Below, piece after piece: positions 57,723-64,000 of a stretch of 64,000 nucleotides of DNA. The DNA is from DATLFA01 sp035525225. Its GTDB lineage: Bacteria; Actinomycetota; Acidimicrobiia; Acidimicrobiales; WLNW01. How positions within the stretch are numbered: the stretch's first letter is position 1; each line of letters begins with the position of its first letter. The position numbers and the translations under genes are program-made. The stretch is from assembly GCA_035525225.1 (NCBI GenBank), contig DATLFA010000077.1, positions 1 to 64,000 on the forward strand. Reading direction: 5' to 3'. The notes below the pieces were generated by a model that saw nothing but the letters and a program-made list of their open reading frames with translations, searched no databases and was not told the DNA's origin.

Positions 57723-58964
57723 GTGGAGCGCATCGATTTCGCTGACCTCGTGGCCAAGAACCGGCGCTGGACATGGGTGCTGCTCGGGGCCAGTTTCTTG
57801 CTGTTGGCCGTGGTCAGCCTCACGGTGTCGATCTACCTCGGTGGGGGCGTCGTCGGCGTGATCGCCGGTATTGCCGTCGCGATGGCATTGACATTTGTCG
57901 GCTACGCGGGCTCCGACAGGATCGCCCTCGCGGCGACGCATGCTCGCGAGGCCGATCCCACTCACTTCGCTCAGTTGCATAACCTCGTCGAGCAGATGGC
58001 GATCGCAGCGGGTATCCCCAAACCGAAGGTGTACGTGGTCCACGACCCCGCGCCAAACGCGTTCGCAACGGGCCGAAATCCGCGTTCTGCGGCCGTCGCC
58101 GTGACGACAGGGCTACTCGAGAAGTTGGACCGCGACGAACTCGAAGGCGTGTTGGCTCACGAGCTCGCGCACATCCGCAACTACGACACACGGGTCATGA
58201 CAGTGGCGGTCGCGACCGCCGGTTCGGTCGCCGTCATCACCGACGTTTTCTGGCGACTCATGTACTTCGGCGCACTCGGAGGTCGGAGGCGGGGCAACGA
58301 CCGTGGCGGCAACCCCTTGGCGCTCATCGCGCTCGTCGTGGTGGCGATCTTCGCGCCGATCGCGGCCGCACTCTTGAAGGCCGCGATCAGCCGCAAGCGC
58401 GAGGCGCTCGCCGACGCGAGCGCGGTCGCCTTCACCCGCTACCCGACGGGGCTGCGTCGTGCGCTCGAGAAGCTCGACGCCGATTCGACCGTCATTCAGC
58501 GTGTCTCGCATGCCACTTCACATCTGTGGATCGAGTCGCCCGACGATCGGGCGGCCGACAAAAAGACCGCGAAGTTGAACGAAATGTTCAACACCCATCC
58601 GCCGCTACGCGAACGCATCAACATCTTGCGGGCGATGGAGGGCCTGCCCGAGTATCTCGCGCCCGAAGCCGACATCCTCGCCGATCTCGATCGGCGGCAA
58701 CAACAGCGCATGACGGATCCGCGCCCCGCCGCGGCGGGCGCCGTCGTCACGGCGGCGCGCCCGACCGACACCGCGCCGACTGCGGCATCGACGATGAACC
58801 TGGAGCAGATAGGACACCACGATCCCACCGCGTTCCAACCCGTGGGATCGACCGGCGCGTTGGCGGGCGCGCCCGCCGGCTGGTACCTCGACCCTTCGGG
58901 ACAACCGCACACGCTGCGCTATTGGGACGGGGACGGGTGGACCAAACACACCGCGCGGCGATGA
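57723..58964 (+). CDS. M48 family metalloprotease (HtpX-like) with C-terminal DUF2510
   Basis: 413 residues, GTG start with AGGAG 6 nt upstream. Two N-terminal transmembrane helices (about 18-62) precede the zinc site 'ELEGVLAHELAHIRNYDTRVMTV' (HELAH at 146-150). Two more helices follow, then the third ligand region 'RKREALADASAVAFTRYPTGLRRALEKL' and 'NTHPPLRERINIL'. The C-terminal 30 residues 'AGWYLDPSGQPHTLRYWDGDGWT' are a DUF2510 domain, an actinobacterial addition not present in E. coli HtpX. It is a membrane quality-control protease facing the cytoplasm. Its stop overlaps the start of the next gene (ATGA). Confidence 0.92.
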   Translation: MERIDFADLVAKNRRWTWVLLGASFLLLAVVSLTVSIYLGGGVVGVIAGIAVAMALTFVGYAGSDRIALAATHAREADPTHFAQLHNLVEQMAIAAGIPKPKVYVVHDPAPNAFATGRNPRSAAVAVTTGLLEKLDRDELEGVLAHELAHIRNYDTRVMTVAVATAGSVAVITDVFWRLMYFGALGGRRRGNDRGGNPLALIALVVVAIFAPIAAALLKAAISRKREALADASAVAFTRYPTGLRRALEKLDADSTVIQRVSHATSHLWIESPDDRAADKKTAKLNEMFNTHPPLRERINILRAMEGLPEYLAPEADILADLDRRQQQRMTDPRPAAAGAVVTAARPTDTAPTAASTMNLEQIGHHDPTAFQPVGSTGALAGAPAGWYLDPSGQPHTLRYWDGDGWTKHTARR

Positions 58965-60472
58965 ACGGTCAACCGCGGCGCCGCCGACGCGCGATTGCGC
59001 CTGTCGCGATCATCCTCGCTCTGCTCATCGCATCGTGCGGCAGCTACGACCGCAATCCCCAGTCCGCCCGGGCATCGACGACCACGCGCCGGTTCACGAC
59101 GCCTTCGGTAACGAGCACCACGACGACGACGTTGGCCCTCGGCGCGACCACGAGCAGCACGCGACCGACAACGTCGACGACGACCCGACCGAACGCGTCG
59201 ACGAGCACCGGTTCGACGACGCGACCGGCGCTCAACCCGGCGGCTGCACTGCCTCCGCTTCCCGGCCGCTTGGCGATCATCGACGCGCAGGGTCGGCTGG
59301 TCGTGAGCAGAGCGAACGGCTCGGCAGTCGTGCCGGTTGCAAACGCCAGCCAGGGAGAGATCGCGAACCCGACGTGGTCGCCCGACGGTGCACGGCTGGT
59401 GTGGAGCGCCACCTCGCCGGTCGGCGCGCAGGTCTCGTCCAGCGCCGTCGGCTCGACCGCAGGGGCAGTCGCGCTGACGCTCGCCGAACCTGCCCCCACC
59501 TATTTCTCGTGGCGACCACCACTGGCCCGCTCGGTGCTCGGCCTGCCGACGACGACCGCGCCGCCGGCGAGCGTCGCCCGCGTGGCCTGGGCGCGCACCA
59601 TCGCCGACACGACCGAAGACGGTCCGGACAACAGCGCCCGCAACACCGCCGATTTCGGCGTCGTCGATCTCGCAGCGGCCGCCACACTGCGCACATTGAT
59701 GAGTGGGTCGACGGTGTACTTCTGGCTGTCACCTGACGGCACCCGAGCCATCGTGCACCGAGGCGACGCCGACTTGTTCGTGGTCGATCTCGATACCGGC
59801 GTGTCGAACCCGTTGCAGGTCACCGCTGCCGGGTTCGAAACGCCCGTGTGGCTCGAAGGCAACTCGGTGTTGCTCGCGGTGGAAGACGGGCCGAATCGCT
59901 TCCTGTCGATCATCGACGTCACCACCGGGCGCCGGCAGGACCTGCTGCGCTACGAGGGGACGATCCAGTTCGTGGTCGACCAGAGTGGGCAGCGCATCGC
60001 ATATCAAGTCAACAGCGGCGGTGGTGGCGGCAACAACCCCGCCATGTTCCAGCAAGCCCCGACCACCACCATTCCCACCGCGACCATCGGCCGGTTGAGC
60101 TTGTACGAACGGCGCAACAACAGCACGCGCTCGATCCTCGACTCGGCCGCGCTGGCCTTCACCTGGAGCCCCGCCAGTGATCGGCTCGCGTTCCTGGCCC
60201 AGGCGGGCGGGGGCGCCGTGCAGTGGCGCTTCTGGACTGACCGCACCATCGAATCGTCGGTGCTCTTCCAACCGTCACCCGCGGCGCAGCAGCATCTCGC
60301 CGCGTTCACCCAGTACGACCAGAGCACCCGCTGGTTCTCGCCCGATGGCAAGGCGTTCGTCTTTTCCGGTCGTGTCGCCGATCTCGACGGCGTGTGGGTA
60401 CAGGTACTCGACGGATTCGGCCCTCCTGCACGCGTCAGTGGCGGCGCGTTCGCGGTGTGGTCACCACAGTGA
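58961..60472 (+). CDS. Lipoprotein with WD40/TolB-like beta-propeller
   Basis: 503 residues from the ATG at 58961. The signal peptide ends 'IILALLIASC' (Cys 26), then a Thr/Ser-rich linker (about 35-95). The propeller follows: 'GRLAIIDAQGRLVVSRANG', 'IANPTWSPDGARLVWSA', 'VYFWLSPDGTRAIVHRGDADLFVVDLDTG', 'VDQSGQRIAYQVNSGGGG' and 'TRWFSPDGKAFVFSGRVADLDGVWVQVLDG', with repeated SPDG blades. It should be a surface-anchored scaffold or substrate-binding protein; no enzyme motif is visible. It lies between the M48 and DUF2752 genes with overlapping start/stop on both sides. Confidence 0.82.
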   Translation: MNGQPRRRRRAIAPVAIILALLIASCGSYDRNPQSARASTTTRRFTTPSVTSTTTTTLALGATTSSTRPTTSTTTRPNASTSTGSTTRPALNPAAALPPLPGRLAIIDAQGRLVVSRANGSAVVPVANASQGEIANPTWSPDGARLVWSATSPVGAQVSSSAVGSTAGAVALTLAEPAPTYFSWRPPLARSVLGLPTTTAPPASVARVAWARTIADTTEDGPDNSARNTADFGVVDLAAAATLRTLMSGSTVYFWLSPDGTRAIVHRGDADLFVVDLDTGVSNPLQVTAAGFETPVWLEGNSVLLAVEDGPNRFLSIIDVTTGRRQDLLRYEGTIQFVVDQSGQRIAYQVNSGGGGGNNPAMFQQAPTTTIPTATIGRLSLYERRNNSTRSILDSAALAFTWSPASDRLAFLAQAGGGAVQWRFWTDRTIESSVLFQPSPAAQQHLAAFTQYDQSTRWFSPDGKAFVFSGRVADLDGVWVQVLDGFGPPARVSGGAFAVWSPQ

Positions 60473-60903
60473 CCCTCGCGGCATCATCGCCGGCGCCGCC
60501 GTCCGAGCGCCTGCGGCGCCCCCTCGGGGTCCTCGCCGGAGCCGCCCTGATCGCGCCGACTCTGCTGCGGCCAGGGGCGCACGGGCCGGTGTTGTGCCCG
60601 ATGCGGCTCATCACCGGTGTGTGGTGCCCGACGTGCGGGATGACCCGCGCAGTCGGATGGCTGGCCCATGGCAATCTCCACGAGTCGCTGCGCTATCACC
60701 CGCTCGCGGCCCTTCTCGTGCTCGAAGGCGCCGTCGTGGCCGCGATCTTTGTGTACCGCCACCGAACGCGTCGGGACGACCCGTCGTCGCTGCCGTTCGG
60801 CGCGGTGAGGTTATTGCGTCCCGCGCTCGTGGCGAACGCCCTGTTGGTGCTCGTCGTCTGGGCCGTCCGGCTCAAATTCGGGTCTTTCGACGACTTGGGC
60901 TGA
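60469..60903 (+). CDS. DUF2752 family membrane protein
   Basis: 144 residues, GTG start at 60469 overlapping the preceding stop (GTGA). Three hydrophobic segments (about 20-36, 75-95, 115-133) surround the family core 'CPMRLITGVWCPTCGMTRAVGWLAHGNLHESLRYHPLAALLVL': paired cysteines, TRA, then His-Pro. Compared with the copy at 2146 the core has three cysteines rather than one. Function unknown; the Cys arrangement could hold a metal or disulfide. It is in a plus-strand run with M48, the propeller lipoprotein and DUF3048. Confidence 0.82.
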   Translation: MTLAASSPAPPSERLRRPLGVLAGAALIAPTLLRPGAHGPVLCPMRLITGVWCPTCGMTRAVGWLAHGNLHESLRYHPLAALLVLEGAVVAAIFVYRHRTRRDDPSSLPFGAVRLLRPALVANALLVLVVWAVRLKFGSFDDLG

Positions 60904-60942
60904 TCCCCGCGCGCCGGCCGGCGAACTACCCTTACCACCCTG

Positions 60943-62457
60943 ATGCCTGCCGGCCGCGCCCCGTTCTTCGTTCTTTGCTTTCTCGTCGTCGCGTGCGCCG
61001 TCGTTCCTCTGGGGGGCCAGGCCGCGCTCGCCCAGGACAGGGCGACCGAGAGAGAACAGCTCGAACGGCGACTGGTCGAGTTGGACAACGAGATCGCCGC
61101 GCTCGACCGCGCAAACACCGAACTCGAACCCACCATCGCGGCGCGCACCGTCGATGTCCGCCGGGCGACCGCACAACTCGAAGTCATCGGCGATGAGTTC
61201 ACTCGCGCCGTCGAGGCCCGCAAAGTGCCCGTCCGCGCCCGGCTACTCATCGCCATCGACGCCTACGAGCGGGGCGATCCCAGCGTCACCAACCTGCTTG
61301 CCGAGCTGTTGTTGACGAGCACCGACAGCGACCGCGTCAGCGAGCTCGCGACACAGAGCGAGATCTACAACGCAGTCGTGCAAGACGCCGATCGCAAGAT
61401 CATCGCCATCGACAATCAGTTGCGCGACCTCGCCACCCGAGTCTCCTCGCAACAAGGCGCGATCAAAGGCGTGCAAGACCAACTCGGCGCGCTCCTCGCC
61501 AAGAAGCAGCAGAACGACGACAGCCGCCTGCAAAAGGCCAACGAGCGGGCGGACGCGCAGCGCCGCCTCGATGCGATCATCGCGTCTGCGACCACCGGGC
61601 TGCTCACGGGTCTGGCGAGCTTCGAAGACCGCAGCCGGCCGGCGATCGTCGTCAAGATCGACAACGTCGAAAACGCCCGACCGCCCGTCGGCATCAACCG
61701 CGCCGACGTGGTGTTCGAGGAGCTGGTCGAAGGCGGTCTCACTCGCCTTGCCGCCGTGTTCCACTCGCGCGGCTCCGATCCCGTCGGTCCCGTCCGGTCC
61801 GCGCGATCCACCGACGTGCACCTGTTACCGATGCTCAACCGACCGCTTTTCGCGAACTCGGGCGGTAACAGCGGTGTGCGCTACGAGATGTCACAGTCGA
61901 CCTTGGTCGACGTGGGCAACTCCGTCGTGCCGTCGGCCTATTACCGCGACGACAACCGGTTTGTCCCGCACAATCTCTTCACCAGCACCACCGAGCTCTG
62001 GAATGCCACTCAGGGCCAGGGCGGCACGCCTCCGGCGCTGTTCTCCTTCCGCTCCCCCAACGCGGCACTGCCCGCGTCGGCACAACCCATCCAAGGGGTG
62101 ACCATCCGGTTCCCCACGCGTGTCGACTTCGACTGGAACGGCGCGGGGTGGGTGCGCATGCAGAACGGCCGGCGCCATGTCGACTCCGACGGCGTGCAGA
62201 TCGCGCCGGCCAACGTCATCGTCCAGTTCGTCACGTACAAGGAGAGTGCGTCCGATTCGCGCTCTCCTGAGGCCGTCGTCATCGGTTCCGGCGATGCGTG
62301 GGTGCTGACCGCGGGCAAGATGATCCTCGGCACATGGAGTCGCGCCGACGACCAGTCGGTCTCTGTCTTCACCGACAGCGAAGGCAAGCTCATCACGCTG
62401 ACCCCGGGAACGACCTGGGTCGAGCTACCCCGGCCGGGTACGGCAGAACCCCGCTGA
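60943..62457 (+). CDS. DUF3048 (YerB-like) secreted protein with coiled coil
   Basis: 504 residues. The signal peptide (1-30, 'FVLCFLVVACAVVPLGGQAALAQ') is followed by a long coiled coil ('REQLERRLVELDNEIAALDRANTELEPTI' and 'LRDLATRVSSQQGAIKGVQDQLGALLAKKQQND', about 35-205), as in NlpC/P60-associated peptidoglycan proteins. The DUF3048 domain then runs to the end: 'RPAIVVKIDNVENARPPVGINRADVVFEELVEGGLTRLAAVFHSRGSDPVGPVRSAR' and 'VIVQFVTYKES'. Family function is unknown; a cell-wall role is likely. RNase follows 3 bp downstream. Confidence 0.88.
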   Translation: MPAGRAPFFVLCFLVVACAVVPLGGQAALAQDRATEREQLERRLVELDNEIAALDRANTELEPTIAARTVDVRRATAQLEVIGDEFTRAVEARKVPVRARLLIAIDAYERGDPSVTNLLAELLLTSTDSDRVSELATQSEIYNAVVQDADRKIIAIDNQLRDLATRVSSQQGAIKGVQDQLGALLAKKQQNDDSRLQKANERADAQRRLDAIIASATTGLLTGLASFEDRSRPAIVVKIDNVENARPPVGINRADVVFEELVEGGLTRLAAVFHSRGSDPVGPVRSARSTDVHLLPMLNRPLFANSGGNSGVRYEMSQSTLVDVGNSVVPSAYYRDDNRFVPHNLFTSTTELWNATQGQGGTPPALFSFRSPNAALPASAQPIQGVTIRFPTRVDFDWNGAGWVRMQNGRRHVDSDGVQIAPANVIVQFVTYKESASDSRSPEAVVIGSGDAWVLTAGKMILGTWSRADDQSVSVFTDSEGKLITLTPGTTWVELPRPGTAEPR

Positions 62458-62460
62458 ACC

Positions 62461-63927
62461 GTGGCGTCGCCTCGCGTCACACTCGCGGTCGACGACGGCG
62501 CATTGCTGGCTTCGTTCGCAGCGATCCGGGCCGAACTGCAGATCCCGGCGGGCTTCGACGAAGAGACCCGAGCGGAGGCCGATGTGGCCGCCCGGCGGGG
62601 GCCGGTGGTGCCCCCGTCATCCACCGCACGCGATGTCGTGGATCGTCGCGACATCGCGTTCGTGACGATCGACCCCGAGGGCAGTCGGGACCTCGACCAG
62701 GCCTACGCGGCGCAACGCTCTGCTCGTGGGTACCGCGTCTGGTACGCCATCGCGGACGTCGCATCGTTCATCGCTCCTGACAGCGCGCTCGATCGCACGG
62801 CGCGGGCCCGTGGCGCGACGATGTTCGCACCCGACGAACGCGCGTCGTTGCACCCGGTCGTCCTCAACGAAGGCGCGACCAGCTTGCTCGCCGGTCTCGA
62901 TCGTCGAGCAGCGCTGTGGACGATCGATGTCGACGACGATGGTTCGGTTCTCGAGGCGAGAGTCGAGCGCGCCCTCGTCCGTAGCCGCCGGCAGCTGTCG
63001 TATGCAGAGGCGCAGCGAGCCATCGACGACGGCGCGGCCGACGAGTCGCTCGCTCTGCTACCGCGTATCGGAGCGGCGCGCATCGATCAAGAACGTGCTC
63101 GCGGCGCAGTGAGCCTCGACATTCCCACCCAGAACGTCATCCGCTCCGACGGACGCTTCGAGTTGGAATACGAAAAGTCCTTGCCGATCGAGAAATGGAA
63201 CGCGCAGATCTCGCTCATGACCGGGATGGCCGCCGCACAGTTGATGATCGAAGCCGGGATCGGACTGTTGCGCACGATGCCTGCACCGCGACGGGCCGAC
63301 ATCGCGAAGCTGCGCCAGATAGCCGCGGCCCTCGCCATCGAATGGCCGACGGCGATGGGCTATCCGGATCGAATTCGCACGCTCGACGCGAACTCGCCGC
63401 GCGCGGCGGCATTCATGACGCAGGCCGCCCGCCTGCTCCGCGGCGCGGGCTACCTCGCCTTTCGCGGCGCCCCGCCGGCCGAGCACGAACACGGTGCGCT
63501 GGCGGCACCCTACGCCCACGTGACTGCACCGTTGCGCCGCGTCGCCGATCGCTTCGCGAACGAGATCGTCCTGTCCCACTGCGCCGGCACCACCGTGCCC
63601 GAATGGGCAGCGGCCGCTCTCGACGGGCTCCCTCGGGTCATGAACCGCGCGCAGCAGCGCCAGGCGGAACTCGATCGGGCGGTCCACGACCTGCTCGAAG
63701 CAGTGACACTCGCACCCTCCGTCGGATCGCTCTTCGAGGCGCGCGTGACCGATATCAGCGATGGGGACGCCCGAGTGCAACTCTGCGAAGCTGCGGTCGT
63801 GGCGGACGTTCCGGTGGCGCAAGCCGACCACACACGGGTTGGTGACGTGGTGCAACTCGAACTGATCGCGGCCGACCCCGCGCATCGCGCCGTTCGATTC
63901 GCCTTCGCGCAACGCGTCGAGCCATGA
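62461..63927 (+). CDS. RNB domain ribonuclease (RNase II/R-like)
   Basis: 488 residues, GTG start. The RNB catalytic core begins 'IAFVTIDPEGSRDLDQAYAAQR' with the magnesium-binding aspartates (Asp 71, 77 and 79). It then has 'VWYAIADVASFIAPDSALDRTARARGATMFAP', 'RFELEYEKSLPIEKWNAQISLMTGMAAAQLM' and 'YAHVTAPLRRVADRFANEIVLSH' (the last conserved RNB motif). A short C-terminal OB-like segment follows. The N-terminal cold-shock domains of RNase R/II are absent, so it is the compact actinobacterial form. It degrades RNA 3' to 5'. The stop overlaps the ATG of the next gene. Confidence 0.92.
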   Translation: MASPRVTLAVDDGALLASFAAIRAELQIPAGFDEETRAEADVAARRGPVVPPSSTARDVVDRRDIAFVTIDPEGSRDLDQAYAAQRSARGYRVWYAIADVASFIAPDSALDRTARARGATMFAPDERASLHPVVLNEGATSLLAGLDRRAALWTIDVDDDGSVLEARVERALVRSRRQLSYAEAQRAIDDGAADESLALLPRIGAARIDQERARGAVSLDIPTQNVIRSDGRFELEYEKSLPIEKWNAQISLMTGMAAAQLMIEAGIGLLRTMPAPRRADIAKLRQIAAALAIEWPTAMGYPDRIRTLDANSPRAAAFMTQAARLLRGAGYLAFRGAPPAEHEHGALAAPYAHVTAPLRRVADRFANEIVLSHCAGTTVPEWAAAALDGLPRVMNRAQQRQAELDRAVHDLLEAVTLAPSVGSLFEARVTDISDGDARVQLCEAAVVADVPVAQADHTRVGDVVQLELIAADPAHRAVRFAFAQRVEP

Positions 63928-64000
63928 CCAGCCGTGTCGTCATCGTCGGCGGCGGTCTGACAGGCGCATTGGCGGCGGTGCGCCTGCACGAGGTCGGCCA
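63924..64000 (+). CDS. FAD-dependent oxidoreductase, cut by window end
   Basis: Only the first 25 codons are visible: 'MTSRVVIVGGGLTGALAAVRL', a Rossmann FAD-binding strand-loop-helix (GGGLTGA). The ATG overlaps the ribonuclease stop (ATGA), so it belongs to the same transcript. Which flavoprotein family it is cannot be told from this stretch. Confidence 0.7.
   Translation, partial: MTSRVVIVGGGLTGALAAVRLHEVG

Overview
The window is a gene-dense, very GC-rich bacterial chromosome segment. Its content points to an actinobacterium, most likely in the class Acidimicrobiia. The clues are F420/LLM oxidoreductases, DUF2510 and 'DGRWYPPE' tryptophan-rich motifs, a DUF222-HNH protein, an actinobacterial-type ferrochelatase with C-terminal cysteines, steroid/CoA-type catabolism, and many promoters with TANNNT placed 6-8 nt before the start codon, the pattern expected of leaderless mRNAs. 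I see no rRNA, tRNA, CRISPR array or intact mobile element. The taxonomy is inference.

1-4.8 kb is a decayed or accessory region. It holds a BlaI/M56 metal- or antibiotic-type regulatory pair, a multicopper oxidase with two frameshifts and no third domain, a BlaI-type operator, a DUF2752 membrane protein, and the frameshifted C-terminal remnant of a MobF/TraA relaxase-helicase. 4.8-11.5 kb carries a D-aminoacylase-type amidohydrolase, a secreted lipoprotein, a P450, and a fasciclin lipoprotein / ECF sigma / RskA anti-sigma cluster (the sigma gene is frameshifted). 11.5-29 kb is a catabolic island of SDRs, two P450s in total with the one upstream, a hydroxyacid dehydrogenase, an FAD monooxygenase, an acyl-CoA ligase, an alpha/beta hydrolase, an LLM oxidoreductase, an acyl-CoA dehydrogenase, a fused CaiB CoA-transferase and a ThDP lyase. 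29-40.6 kb mixes housekeeping genes (dxs, an IscA/NifU protein, ABC-F, ferrochelatase, DUF480, a shortened CoaD) with hypothetical genes.

The most notable locus is 40.6-43.1 kb. A minus-strand gene (43085-42540) reads through an in-frame TGA into a segment matching the UGSC (seleno)protein family, and a perfect 7-bp stem with a GTG loop starts 12 nt after that TGA, as expected of a bacterial SECIS. It is followed by its usual 'DGLPVVPP' partner gene and a lipoprotein alpha/beta hydrolase. Automatic gene callers would truncate the selenoprotein.

44.7-49.3 kb encodes a type II topoisomerase pair preceded by a PafBC-like damage promoter overlapped by a LexA-type operator. The same CTGTCACAG promoter element precedes the next gene, a RecB/Cas4-like nuclease. 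mutM follows, so this looks like a DNA-maintenance neighbourhood. 52.2-57.6 kb has a fused ChsH2-ChsH1 hydratase plus Ltp2 aldolase (steroid side-chain cleavage), an RNA methyltransferase, a thioesterase and a crotonase. 57.7-64 kb is a plus-strand run with ATGA/GTGA overlaps: M48 protease, beta-propeller lipoprotein, DUF2752, DUF3048, RNB ribonuclease and an FAD oxidoreductase cut by the window end.

A GC-rich motif (core GGGCCCGAGCGGCC) recurs at several places, partly inside coding sequence, and twice as local tandem duplications.
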